From NCBI GenBank assembly GCA_002773615.1, contig PFAP01000035.1, forward strand, positions 6,782-58,498: DNA of 51,717 nucleotides. Reading direction: 5' to 3'. The translations under genes and the position numbers were made by a program. Of this stretch, positions 40,631 to 49,264 are shown one piece after another. Positions within the stretch are counted from its first letter, which is position 1, and every line of letters starts with the position of its first letter. The DNA comes from Candidatus Falkowbacteria bacterium CG10_big_fil_rev_8_21_14_0_10_39_11 (GTDB lineage: Bacteria > Patescibacteriota > Patescibacteriia > UBA11705). The notes beneath the pieces were generated by a model, which did no database searches, was not told the DNA's origin, and saw only the letters and a list, made by a program, of their open reading frames with translations.

Positions 40631-41663
40631 GCAAGCTCTGCCGGCTATTCCCGTGGCCCTGCCATCTATTCATGGCGAGAATATTGACCTGCAAGCCCTA
40701 CAATTGAGCGGCAAGCCATACGAGACGGCCGAAGCTATTATTATCCGATACCGAAATATGTTTTCACCTGAAAAGTGCCGCTGGTTCAGACGTTATTACA
40801 TCAAGCCCCACCGTGGGTCTTTTGCTCAAAATCGTTATTCGGTCCGCTATGTTTGGAACATGAATAATGCCAAGGCAGATCGAACTATCGGTGTTATTGT
40901 TGGAGAGGATGTGGCGGCGGCTCAGATTCTGATTGGAAATGAATCAGCTGGCCGAAGCATGACTGGAATCCGGTGGGAACTCTGCGAAGATCGTGACGGT
41001 GAAGAGCCAATTGCCATTGGCCGTTTTGATCCGTGGAGTCTACTTCAGGATATCTCAGCGGCAGACCTTCAGAGACTAAAGGATACCAAAGACCTAGTTC
41101 CAGATGTAACTCATTGGGATTTTGACAGTATGCTATTAAACCAAAATTGCCAGAGCTGTCATCGACCAGTGACCATCAACTACCTGGTCTACAACATTGA
41201 TTCGGTTCGCTGTGCTCATTGCGGCACCAGACCTTTCATGTCTCGAAGTCTAGAACAGTACTGGAGAGCTAGACTTCAGGCAGTAAATACTTCCGATGGT
41301 CATACTTACCATCCAGAAGAAATCCTGGCTCATTCGATTGCCTGGATGGCCGGAGTGGGAAGTAAGCCATCTGAACTCATGTGTAATTCGCTGCCAGCCG
41401 GACTGAAGTCGGCTGATCAAGTACTCCAAAATCTTCTCAAAGCCTCGAAGGTTTCCAATCTGGATACACCAAGAACGACCTCTCCGGGCCTGACGTTAAG
41501 TGCTGTCAGCAAGCTGCAGAAGCTGTCTGGCGGAATGATCATCGAAAAATCAGTTCGAAGTGCAGCCAGTGCGCTCCAACAGCAGATTGCCAGCGGCCAG
41601 CCCTTCACCAAGGTACATACGGCCATGGCTGAAATGCTGCGAGCGGTGAGTGAAGCAATTTGA
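40611..41663 (+). CDS. Uncharacterised zinc-cluster protein B
   Basis: 350 aa. The same core as protein A: YRNMFSPEKCRWFRRYYI, GVIVGEDVAAAQILIGNESAGRSMTGIRWELCEDRDGEEPIAIGRFDPWS, THWDFDSMLLNQNCQSCHRPVTINYLVYNIDSVRCAHCGTRPF, with a CxxC...CxxC zinc cluster. The C-terminal ~130 residues are helical and Ala/Ser-rich. The start at 40611 has GGAGG seven bases upstream inside gene A. Codon use is much more GC-rich than gene A although the proteins are related. Function unknown. Confidence 0.7.
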   Translation: MSLVQVRQALPAIPVALPSIHGENIDLQALQLSGKPYETAEAIIIRYRNMFSPEKCRWFRRYYIKPHRGSFAQNRYSVRYVWNMNNAKADRTIGVIVGEDVAAAQILIGNESAGRSMTGIRWELCEDRDGEEPIAIGRFDPWSLLQDISAADLQRLKDTKDLVPDVTHWDFDSMLLNQNCQSCHRPVTINYLVYNIDSVRCAHCGTRPFMSRSLEQYWRARLQAVNTSDGHTYHPEEILAHSIAWMAGVGSKPSELMCNSLPAGLKSADQVLQNLLKASKVSNLDTPRTTSPGLTLSAVSKLQKLSGGMIIEKSVRSAASALQQQIASGQPFTKVHTAMAEMLRAVSEAI

Positions 41664-41672
41664 TTAAATGAA

Positions 41673-41698
41673 ACAGATATGAACATATCTGTTTTTTT
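41673..41698 (+). terminator. Intrinsic terminator after zinc-cluster protein B
   Basis: ACAGATATG / CATATCTGT followed by seven T. Confidence 0.88.
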
Positions 41699-41732
41699 GT
41701 AACAAAAAGAATACGAATTAATCGTATTCTTT

Positions 41733-41809
41733 TGGTGGACCCGGCAGGAATCGAACCTGTGACCTCCTCGGTGCAAGCGAGGCGCTCTAGCCAACTGAGC
41801 TACGGGCCC
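41733..41809 (-). tRNA. tRNA-Ala (UGC), CCA encoded
   Basis: Minus strand. Acceptor GGGCCCG / CGGGTCC (one G-U), D-arm GCTC..GAGC, anticodon stem CCTCG / CGAGG with loop CTTGCAC (anticodon TGC), T-arm CAGGTTCGATTCCTG, encoded CCA at 41733-41735. Confidence 0.96.
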
Positions 41810-41936
41810 ATAAAACTATCAAGGATAAAAAAAGAAGCTGCTAATATGATATATCATTATTAATAATTTGTCAATAATGATTATTGTGCATTATCGTAAC
41901 GGTAAACGGGCTCCAATCATATTGCTAACCCAATAT

Positions 41937-43817
41937 TTACAAGCTACGAACGTGCTTTAAATCATCTTTAGTCATTTTAAAAAGACCATCATTTCCAAGC
42001 CGCCGGGCCAATAAATCATAGTGAAAATCGGGGTCAAGCAGTTGATGATAATCACTCTCAGGAACACTTTCAGCCGCCTGTCGAACATTCTTAAATATTT
42101 TTTTTATTTCATTTCTTGTAACCACATCAATACTGACCTCTTCCAACAAGGCGGTAGCGATCATGGACAATGATAAAAAATGCTCCATTATTTGTTTATA
42201 CCATTTTTGAACCTTTGATATTGAATATTGGAGACTTTCTTGATGACTATCAAAATCCTGACTATCCATTGAGCCCAATTCCATTTGTTTTATTTCGCGT
42301 CTTAATCGTTGCTGCCATTCAAGCTCTTTATCAATCGATGAGAAATAAAGCTCTTTTACTTTGGGTGCAACTTCCTGTAAACCAGAAATAAAACCCTCAA
42401 AATAAGTAATATCCGCCTGGACTTCAAAAGTAGATTGTCCATCGATCGATAATCGATGCCTAGCCATAAGTTTCGTAGCTTGATTGAGCACGTAAAGTCT
42501 GCCGTCACCTGACATTTTGCTGGATGTCATAACCATATACAAACTAGCAATATCTTTGCCATACTGATATGCGTCAACTGCATGTTTTTCCGGCATGTCA
42601 AGATTAAACGGAGCGTCATTAAAAATAGCCTCTTGAGCTTCTTTCTTTTTATCATCATCAACAGCAAAACTTTTGTCCAATATATTATCAATATTGACCT
42701 CACCGTGAACCAGAATTCGTTCGTTTACCAACTCAGCTCTGAATATTTTACCCGCAGATGTCTGGATATAAATCGGCAATTGCATTTGATTAATTTTCTT
42801 GACCATTGACGGCAGATGTCGATGATCAATAATTTCATTGGGACTGGCATTTGACACAGAAAAAATAAGGCCACCAATCTCTGGCTTTTTGATGGTGATT
42901 TCATTATGAGAGCTGGTTTTGTGATGTATAGCTTGATCTAAATCATCCTCTAATTCAGCCACATTATTCGACTCCTGTACTTGGGAACTTTCCCGCGTCA
43001 TGCCACGAACGCTAGTCCCGGCATCAGACCTGGATATTTCACTGACTTGCCCTCCTTTTAATATTAACCCAACACCATCTGCAATAAACCAAGAATCTTT
43101 TTTTTCTCCCTCAGGCAAGTTCAAACGAAAAGATGTGGTTGAAAGTTCAGGAGATAACCCGGTAATTATATCTATTTTTTTTTCAAATCCAATCCCCTCT
43201 CCCTTGTTGATCAAAACTGAAGTCTGAGAACTTGGATCCAAGTCGACAGAAAAAGAATGTATTAACAAACAATTGTGCCTACGGCAAATACCAGAGACTT
43301 CCCGAGCGGCTTGTAAGGCCTGAAACTCAACCAACTTTTTGTATGCCTCTCGCCCTCGTCCGCGAAAATCAGTTATTTGCTCTTTGAGATGATCAATTTC
43401 ACGCTCATCTTTTGCCTGTATTTCCAATAAAACCATTACTTCATGAGCTGCTGCAAAGGATTCTTGATATTCAGAAATCAAAACCTCCATCTTGTGGATT
43501 CGATTCTGGATTTCATTGATTTTCAACCAATTTAAAGTACGACTAAAAATATTACGACTTCGCTTGATCAGTTCCGAACTTACAGTATCATATTCATCAA
43601 TTAATTTTTCATACTTTGCAGTTCTTTCGGTTAAATGCTCTTTTAACTCAAAAATATCCGCCGCGACCGAGTCCTGTCGCGACTTTATTTTTTCAATAGC
43701 CTGCTGAACCCTGGCCGAAAGCTCGATAACCTCTGACTGAAACTCAGCTTCAATAAATTCCTTTTCTGTGGGCTCAAGACTATCATCAACAATATTTATT
43801 TGTTCAAAATTGGGCAT
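41937..43817 (-). CDS. Large coiled-coil protein, unknown function
   Basis: 626 aa. Residues ~25-185 are almost continuous coiled coil (EVIELSARVQQAIEKIKSRQDSVAADIFELKEHLTERTAKYEKLIDEYD...). Two similar beta-rich blocks follow, WFIADGVGLILKGGQVSEISRSDAG and EIGGLIFSVSNASPNEIIDHRHLPSMVKKINQMQLPIYIQTSAGKIFRAEL, then a helical C-terminal region. No signal peptide or membrane helix. It ends one base before the start side of its upstream neighbour's stop, so the two form an operon. I recognise no family; possibly a CPR-restricted cytoskeletal or scaffold protein. Confidence 0.65.
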   Translation of the reverse strand: MPNFEQINIVDDSLEPTEKEFIEAEFQSEVIELSARVQQAIEKIKSRQDSVAADIFELKEHLTERTAKYEKLIDEYDTVSSELIKRSRNIFSRTLNWLKINEIQNRIHKMEVLISEYQESFAAAHEVMVLLEIQAKDEREIDHLKEQITDFRGRGREAYKKLVEFQALQAAREVSGICRRHNCLLIHSFSVDLDPSSQTSVLINKGEGIGFEKKIDIITGLSPELSTTSFRLNLPEGEKKDSWFIADGVGLILKGGQVSEISRSDAGTSVRGMTRESSQVQESNNVAELEDDLDQAIHHKTSSHNEITIKKPEIGGLIFSVSNASPNEIIDHRHLPSMVKKINQMQLPIYIQTSAGKIFRAELVNERILVHGEVNIDNILDKSFAVDDDKKKEAQEAIFNDAPFNLDMPEKHAVDAYQYGKDIASLYMVMTSSKMSGDGRLYVLNQATKLMARHRLSIDGQSTFEVQADITYFEGFISGLQEVAPKVKELYFSSIDKELEWQQRLRREIKQMELGSMDSQDFDSHQESLQYSISKVQKWYKQIMEHFLSLSMIATALLEEVSIDVVTRNEIKKIFKNVRQAAESVPESDYHQLLDPDFHYDLLARRLGNDGLFKMTKDDLKHVRSL

Positions 43818-43818
43818 A

Positions 43819-45480
43819 CTATTTTAACACAACATCAACTTTAATATTTTCTTTTTGTTCATTTTCTTGACTAACGCTAACCTCTTGTTTGACTGATGTA
43901 AACCCTTCTTTATCAACTTGAAGCAAATATTCTCCTTGAACCGCTGGGAAAAAGTAGCGGCCAAAACTATCAGTAACATAATATGACACCAGTTTATTCT
44001 TAGTTTTCTCAAATAAAGCTACTCGGACATTTCTGATTGGTTTTTTATCTGCTGATAAAACTCGTCCAAATTCAGGAGCTTCGACTTTATGACGAAGTCG
44101 ATAAAAAATTATTAAAAATACAAGATTCAGAACTGCAAAAGCAATCAACCACCACGTTTGAACCAGGAATAATGATCCAACAGAATAAAGCGGAGCAAAC
44201 CAGGCCATTGATAATGAAATCTTGTCGCGTCGTTTGAGCCAATTCCATTTGAGAGCAGATATTTTTTTGACGGACGGATCAAGTGGAATGTTCTCATTGA
44301 CTACGTCGCCTGACTGATTGATTTTAATCTTTTCACCGTGATAATTTTTATTTTGTTCAACTTTCAGATCAGATGGGAAAGTATATGCATCTCGTTTGGC
44401 TGTGACCAGATAATCGCCCTGCTCTGGTAAAAATAGATACCGCCCATGTTTACCGGTGACAAAAGTGGATTTTAATTTACTTGATTTCACATCTTGCAAA
44501 CGTAATACACACAAATCCAGCGGCTGACCGGAAAAAGCATCATAAACCAAACCGCCATCAACATCTTTCTTCCGCTTGAAAAGATAAGCGATTTGAAAAA
44601 TTAAAAATTGAAGATAAACTAACGTCTGAACACCGCCAGCTGCGAGTGGAATATTCAACAAGGCAATCCCTGCCACAACTGGAGTGGTTTTGTCCAAAAC
44701 ACATTGCTCCAAATACGCTTCCTGTTTTGGTGTGGTTTGTAAAATCAAATCGGGGAAATTGGATAGGCTGTCAACACCCAAACTGTCCTCAGCACAATCA
44801 ACCACAATAGCTGTTTTTTTATATGTATTGCTGATACTTTTAAGATTGAACTGATCAAAACAACCAGCAATCGCATTTTCCGCTTCAGCCGATGGAATAT
44901 TAAGGTCATAGTTATTGGAGACTTGCTCAAAACAGGCTACCAAATCTGGCTGAGCTTCGCTCGGGACAAGATTATAATCAGAATAAGTGGTTTCCAAAGA
45001 ATTTTTTAAGACCGGCAGGTCCCAAATTGAGTCCAATTGCTGACTGTCATAGCACTGATTCATTTTATTTTGGAATTGCTCCAAAACATTACCTTGCCCA
45101 CAAGCATTGCTTTTATTAGTATAGTCATTGGAATCAATTTGTCCTGAGATGAACTGATCCTCCAAGCTTTTGTAGCAGGCCCAGACTTGTTCATTATACC
45201 AGAGGCTGGCTTCTGTCTGACAATCAGCAACATTGGAAAGTGCTTCTGGTAAGTCGTAATTCCAGTTTGTTGGCATCAAAGATTCAGCATCGTTGTCAAT
45301 ATAACACTGCCGAATTTCTATAATATACTGATTATAATTAATTCCACCCTCCACATAATGCAAATCTACGTTATCAAGACAAATTTGAACCTTACTAGGT
45401 AAATCAGCTGCCTGAAGGTGAAAAACTGGAATTAAAATACTTAATATTGCAAGGAATAATACTTTTTTCATAAATTTCAT
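43819..45480 (-). CDS. Secreted/membrane protein with carboxypeptidase-regulatory-like domains
   Basis: 553 aa. Signal peptide MKFMKKVLFLAILSILIPVFHLQAADL. Residues ~30-265 contain repeated helical units with spaced cysteines (QICLDNVDLHYVEGGINYNQYIIEIRQCY, ADCQTEAS..VWACYKSL, NACGQG, MNQCYDS, VACFEQ, AGCFDQ, VDCAED), probably disulfide-paired outside the cell. A membrane segment near 270-295 precedes a CarboxypepD_reg-like domain (GGLVYDAFSGQPLDLCVLRL..GRYLFLPEQGDYLVTAKRDAYTF), two more helices (~415-460) and a second such domain (GRVLSADKKPIRNVRVAL..GRYFFPAVQGEYLLQVDKEGF). Function unknown; likely envelope-associated. Confidence 0.72.
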   Translation of the reverse strand: MKFMKKVLFLAILSILIPVFHLQAADLPSKVQICLDNVDLHYVEGGINYNQYIIEIRQCYIDNDAESLMPTNWNYDLPEALSNVADCQTEASLWYNEQVWACYKSLEDQFISGQIDSNDYTNKSNACGQGNVLEQFQNKMNQCYDSQQLDSIWDLPVLKNSLETTYSDYNLVPSEAQPDLVACFEQVSNNYDLNIPSAEAENAIAGCFDQFNLKSISNTYKKTAIVVDCAEDSLGVDSLSNFPDLILQTTPKQEAYLEQCVLDKTTPVVAGIALLNIPLAAGGVQTLVYLQFLIFQIAYLFKRKKDVDGGLVYDAFSGQPLDLCVLRLQDVKSSKLKSTFVTGKHGRYLFLPEQGDYLVTAKRDAYTFPSDLKVEQNKNYHGEKIKINQSGDVVNENIPLDPSVKKISALKWNWLKRRDKISLSMAWFAPLYSVGSLFLVQTWWLIAFAVLNLVFLIIFYRLRHKVEAPEFGRVLSADKKPIRNVRVALFEKTKNKLVSYYVTDSFGRYFFPAVQGEYLLQVDKEGFTSVKQEVSVSQENEQKENIKVDVVLK

Positions 45481-45584
45481 TTAATTCTCTCTCATTATAC
45501 AATAATTTGAGAGATAACTGAACAATTGACAAAGTACAATTTGTATAATAAGATAATCACATTCCATCACTAGGGAGAATATCA

Positions 45585-45857
45585 ATGACCAAAGATTCGC
45601 TACTTAAAACATTGAATCTTTATGAGCATGTTTTAAAATCTGCTGAAGTCAAGATTCAAGAAGCTAGTTTCAGGAAACACTACAAGACTGACAAGCAATC
45701 CACACTGGAACATTGTCATTCAATGATCAATCAAATTCGAACTTTTGTTGCCAATGATAACATGGATAAGGCTTGGCGGTGGCTGGGATTTCTTCAGGGA
45801 TGCTTTTGGACATTGGGGTTGTTTTCTTTGAATGAACTGCGCGAACACAATAGCTAA
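45585..45857 (+). CDS. Uncharacterised 90-aa protein
   Basis: 90 aa: MTKDSLLKTLNLYEHVLKSAEVKIQEASFRKHYKTDKQSTLEHCHSMINQIRTFVANDNMDKAWRWLGFLQGCFWTLGLFSLNELREHNS. Helical, soluble, with an aromatic-rich end that could pack against a partner. AGGGAG lies upstream and a terminator follows. It resembles the small helical proteins often encoded by phages and plasmids, but I recognise no family. Confidence 0.6.
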   Translation: MTKDSLLKTLNLYEHVLKSAEVKIQEASFRKHYKTDKQSTLEHCHSMINQIRTFVANDNMDKAWRWLGFLQGCFWTLGLFSLNELREHNS

Positions 45858-45863
45858 ACAAAA

Positions 45864-45890
45864 AAGACTGAAATCTCAGTCTTATTTTTT
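45864..45890 (+). terminator. Intrinsic terminator
   Basis: AAGACTGA / TCAGTCTT (45864-45871 with 45876-45883), T-rich tail. Confidence 0.82.
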
Positions 45891-46130
45891 TTGAAAAATT
45901 TTTCCTAATTCATTCATAGCACTTTCAAGCTGATCAAGATAATCATTCAAAACTGAGTCAGAAATATTATCGTTTATTATTAAATTTAACCGAACTGAAT
46001 ATTTAATTATCATCTTTGTAAATAATAATAGTAATAATAATAACGACATTTTACTCATTCCAGTTTGGCCTTCATTCTCTCTTGATCCTTTAATTTTCAT
46101 CGCTATGTTTTTCGTAAAAAAGTTTTCCAC
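45882..46130 (-). CDS. Possible small membrane protein (weak)
   Basis: Open frame of 82 codons. The likely part begins MSKMSLLLLLLLFTKMIIKYSVRLNLIINDNISDSVLNDYLDQLESAMNELGKIFQKK: one hydrophobic segment made of repeated leucine codons plus an acidic helix. The ribosome site is poor and the end runs into the opposite gene's terminator. It may be a chance frame in AT-rich DNA. Confidence 0.35.
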   Translation of the reverse strand: MENFFTKNIAMKIKGSRENEGQTGMSKMSLLLLLLLFTKMIIKYSVRLNLIINDNISDSVLNDYLDQLESAMNELGKIFQKK

Positions 46131-46294
46131 AACTTTGTAAATTTTTTACAAAAAACTATTGCCAATTACTTAAAAAAGTTTTATAATTTAAATTGAAATA
46201 AACTTCATAAATAAAAAAATAAAAAAAGGTCGAACATTAATAAAAATAAAAAGTTTTTAGTTGCAGTACTGAACTAAAAACTAAAAAAATAAAT

Positions 46295-46546
46295 ATGCCA
46301 GCAAAAAAAAGAACAACAAAGAAGCGTGTTGCCAAGAAGCCAGCAAAAAGAAAAGTGGCCAAGAAAAAAGTAGCACGTAAGCCAGCAAAAAGAAAAGTAG
46401 CTAAAAAGAAACCAGCTGCTAAGAAAAAAGCTGCTAAAAGAAAACCAGCTGCAAAAAGAAAAGTAGCTAAGAAGAAACCGGCAAAGAGAAAACCAGCTGC
46501 AAAAAAGCCAGCTAAGCGCAAGACTGTTCGACGCAAGAAAAAATAG
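46295..46546 (+). CDS. Lysine/alanine-rich histone H1-like protein
   Basis: 83 aa made almost wholly of K, A, P, R and V in PAKRKVAKKK / KPAAKKKAAK repeats. Such proteins resemble the tail of eukaryotic histone H1 and chlamydial Hc2-like proteins; they bind DNA or RNA without sequence preference and may compact the nucleoid. The repeats themselves could expand or contract by slippage. Own terminator. Long opposite-strand open frames here are shadows of the repeat. Confidence 0.82.
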   Translation: MPAKKRTTKKRVAKKPAKRKVAKKKVARKPAKRKVAKKKPAAKKKAAKRKPAAKRKVAKKKPAKRKPAAKKPAKRKTVRRKKK

Positions 46547-46559
46547 TCTGAGATAAAAA

Positions 46560-46586
46560 AACAACCGAGAAATCGGTTGTTTTTTG
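46560..46586. terminator. Bidirectional terminator
   Basis: ACAACCGA-GAAA-TCGGTTGT with A-run before and T-run after; serves the histone-like gene and the convergent endonuclease Q gene. Confidence 0.88.
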
Positions 46587-46590
46587 TTAT

Positions 46591-47880
46591 CTATAAAAAT
46601 AATTCTTTTTGTTTCGGCTTGAAATGATTCAAATCTTCATTGTTAAAAACGGTAACTCGGCCAAACTCGCCGTCATACCCTGGAATAGCATAAATTTTCC
46701 CAGCACGCATTCGCATGATAGCCTCGGCAATCAAGTCATTGCCAATGGTAGCAATTTTTTCTTTATCCAATTCCAATAGGATATTAAATTCATTGCCACC
46801 GACCATGATCATTTCTTCGTAAAGATTCATAACTCTTTTTGATTGTTTGCCGACACCGAGGACTTCGGAAATAATTTCATACAAAGGAATAATACTCTTG
46901 AAAGGAATTTTATTTTCAGGCTTAAAGCCTAACTCACGATCAGCCAAGGCAACGACACGATGATCAACGCCGAGAACTAAGGGCTTTTTGCACACCGGAC
47001 AAATATTTTTATGTTTTAAACTTTCTTCTGGGGAACAGCTAAACTTGCAACTACGGTGGCCGTCATAATGATACTTGCCTTCTTGCGGGTAGAATTCAAT
47101 GGTATATAAAAACTTCTTTGGGTCTTCATCTTTTAGAATTTGTTTTAACTCAGCAAAGGTAAATTCTTGAAAATCAAAAACATTGGCTTCGCGGCCGAGG
47201 TTCAATGGACTATGAGCATCTGAATTGGAAATCAAAGTAATATTATCAAGGGCGGACAAACGCCAATTCATGGCCGGATCTGAACTGAGACCAGTTTCCA
47301 TAGCAAAAATCTCAGGAGCCAGATCTTCAAAGCATTCTTCGACTGAATCATATCCGGATTTGGACCCAAACAAGGCAAACCATGGTGTCCAAACATGAGC
47401 CGGAACTAAAAATGCCTCTGAGTTGACATCGAGTAAAATCTGTAAAATCTCTTTGGAGCTTAGACCGAGAATTGGCCGGCCATCAGAACGAATATTACAG
47501 CCGCGATTTTCTAATTCCTGATTAAACTGATCAACACTGGCAAAATCTGGGAAAAATAATAGGTGATGCTGCCGCCGTGTCTTGTCTTTGTGCTTGTAGA
47601 TGCAGGAAATCTCACCGCAAAGGACAAATTTAATAATCTTGTCACCCTGATCCTCGCCGGCCCTGAGTTTACCGAAGGGTCGAAGGGTCAAAAAACCAGA
47701 GCCATCTTCAACTAATTGCTCTTTCAACTCTTTAACATATTCAGGGTGAGTAATGTCACCGGTGGCGATCAAGTCAATTCCCTTCTTTTTACCCCATTCA
47801 GTCAGCGTCACAACTTCCATCTTGGGTGAAGTGGCGCGAGAGTATTTGGAATGTAGATGTAAATCAGCGATTATTTTCAT
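46591..47880 (-). CDS. Endonuclease Q-like PHP-family nuclease
   Basis: 429 aa. PHP domain: IADLHLHSKYSRATSPKM, ATGDITHPEY, LCGEISCIYKH, HHLLFFP, LVPAHVWTPWFALFGSKSGYDSVEECF, ISNSDAHSPLNLGREANVF. A zinc-ribbon-like part follows: CKFSCSPEESLKHKNICPVCKKPLVLGVDHRV. This is the EndoQ layout, an enzyme that nicks 5' of deaminated or abasic bases in archaea and a few bacteria. An insertion RPFGKLRAG at about residues 67-75 is the translation of a common dispersed repeat lying inside the gene. Active-site residues otherwise look intact. Confidence 0.85.
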   Translation of the reverse strand: MKIIADLHLHSKYSRATSPKMEVVTLTEWGKKKGIDLIATGDITHPEYVKELKEQLVEDGSGFLTLRPFGKLRAGEDQGDKIIKFVLCGEISCIYKHKDKTRRQHHLLFFPDFASVDQFNQELENRGCNIRSDGRPILGLSSKEILQILLDVNSEAFLVPAHVWTPWFALFGSKSGYDSVEECFEDLAPEIFAMETGLSSDPAMNWRLSALDNITLISNSDAHSPLNLGREANVFDFQEFTFAELKQILKDEDPKKFLYTIEFYPQEGKYHYDGHRSCKFSCSPEESLKHKNICPVCKKPLVLGVDHRVVALADRELGFKPENKIPFKSIIPLYEIISEVLGVGKQSKRVMNLYEEMIMVGGNEFNILLELDKEKIATIGNDLIAEAIMRMRAGKIYAIPGYDGEFGRVTVFNNEDLNHFKPKQKELFL

Positions 47881-47970
47881 ATTTCATACGGATTACGGAT
47901 AATACAGATTATACGTATTTGTTTATCAATTTATTGGTTTATTTTATAACAAATCTACGAATTAATGAGT

Positions 47971-48026
47971 CCGTGTCATGCTGAGCCTGCCTACCGGCAG
48001 GCAGGGCTCTCGAAGTATAGACACGG
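47971..48026. repeat. REP-like palindrome
   Basis: CCGTGTC / GACACGG (47971-47977 with 48020-48026) encloses CCTGCC-TACC-GGCAGG and GCTGAGC / GCTCTCG flanks. Shares the CTGCC/GGCAG centre with the palindrome in the transposase remnant at 8963. Confidence 0.7.
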
Positions 48027-48097
48027 GTATTTCTCTTGCTCAGTTTAATAAACAAACTAACACTTGACAATTATAATAAATAAACTACACTAGTAAA

Positions 48098-48313
48098 TGG
48101 CTATAGGGTATCCAATGTTGGCGCCCCAATAAAAGTAGCGTTGATTTATCGACCCACTGCTTACGTGAAGTAATTCTTATAGCTGGGTTCTTGAGAAAAC
48201 TTGATCAAGTATAAGTCTCAATTGGATGTACTATATTAATTTAGATATAGTATAAACCGAAAGAGATACAGAACGACATACCCTCTCCGCACCCTACTAA
48301 AGGGTGTGTTTTA
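48098..48313 (+). ncRNA. Candidate structured small RNA (~215 nt) with promoter and terminator
   Basis: Promoter TTGACA (48064-48069) with TACACT/ACACTA at 48086-48092. The 5' and 3' parts pair (AGGGTAT with ATACCCT; TCCAAT with ATTGGA), enclosing GTTGAT-TT-ATCGAC, TTAC-GTGAA-GTAA, TACTATAT/ATATAGTA. It ends CACCCT / AGGGTG followed by TGTTTT (48290-48310). No ORF. The closed long-helix shape and size are in the 6S RNA range, but I could not identify it. Confidence 0.6.
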
Positions 48314-48316
48314 ATA

Positions 48317-49264
48317 TTATAAACCTAAAATATTTCTAAACAAATTGGTCAACTTGCCAATATCATGACGCACCAATTCGTGTTCGGTGATCAAATCTGT
48401 AGTATGATAAGTACGCTCGTTGTCTGACTGAAGATCAAACTCAACAAACTGAGAGTTTTCCGCGGCGTATTTTTGGAGAATTTCACCTGAGGGTCGGCGG
48501 TTGTTGGCGACGACCATGTTTACCTTGGCGCCAAGATAACTTTCCAAGACTCGAAGAAAGTCGCTGACATTGAAATTATTTGTTTCTCCATTCTTGGTCA
48601 TAATATTAGAAAGATAAACTACTTGAGCCGGAGAGTCGGTTACGGCTTTTTTTAGTTCCGGCAACAGTAAATTGGGAGTAATGCTGGTGTACAAATCTCC
48701 GGGCCCAATAATAATATAGTCAGCATTCATAATCGCCTCGACCGATCGGGGGTAAACTTGCATTTTGGCGTTGTGAGGGACAAGATAAGTCTCCTTGATT
48801 CGTGATTCACGACGACCGCGGACAACGTCTATCTCTGACTCACCGAAAATCCGATCATTATTTTCTAAAATGGCGACGAGAGTGGCTTTGCTGGTAGTAG
48901 AAGGTAAAACCGTACCTTTGACATTCAAAATCTCACTCATTGCTTCCACAGCTTCGGGGAAATTGCCGTGTAAATATTCAGACAAAAAAACCAACAGCAT
49001 ATTGCCGGCATTATGGTCTCTCAATCTTTCGCTATAACGAAAACGAGCTTGTAAAATATTTCTGGCGTCTTTGTATGGTGATAAAGCTAGTAGGCATTTG
49101 AGAACGTCACCAGGAGGCAAAGTTCCAAGTTCATCTCTGAGCCTGCCAGTACTGCCACCACTATCAACCATCGACACGATCGCGGTGAGATCAACGTTTA
49201 ATTCTTTTAATGCGGACAATAATGTAAATTGCCCGGTCCCTCCGCCTATTGTGACGATTTTCAT
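48317..49264 (-). CDS. yvcK: YvcK/CofD-family protein (gluconeogenesis factor type)
   Basis: 315 aa. MKIVTIGGGTGQFTLLSALKELNVDLTAIVSMVDSGGSTGRLRDELGTLPPGDVLKCLLALS carries the nucleotide-sugar binding GGGTG and DSGGSTGRLR motifs; SVEAIMNADYIIIGPGDLYTSITPNLL and VYLSNIMTKNGET follow, all family hallmarks. YvcK binds UDP-GlcNAc and coordinates carbon flux with wall synthesis. It overlaps the upstream nucleotidyltransferase gene by 4 bases (ATGA). Confidence 0.93.
   Translation of the reverse strand: MKIVTIGGGTGQFTLLSALKELNVDLTAIVSMVDSGGSTGRLRDELGTLPPGDVLKCLLALSPYKDARNILQARFRYSERLRDHNAGNMLLVFLSEYLHGNFPEAVEAMSEILNVKGTVLPSTTSKATLVAILENNDRIFGESEIDVVRGRRESRIKETYLVPHNAKMQVYPRSVEAIMNADYIIIGPGDLYTSITPNLLLPELKKAVTDSPAQVVYLSNIMTKNGETNNFNVSDFLRVLESYLGAKVNMVVANNRRPSGEILQKYAAENSQFVEFDLQSDNERTYHTTDLITEHELVRHDIGKLTNLFRNILGL

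Noticed and set aside
41417-41794. Minus-strand frame covering tRNA-Ala and the end of zinc-cluster protein B
   Set aside because: It runs through a tRNA gene and a terminator.
46237-46564. Leu/Phe-rich minus-strand frames opposite the histone-like gene
   Set aside because: They are shadows of the lysine-codon repeats and have no independent signals.
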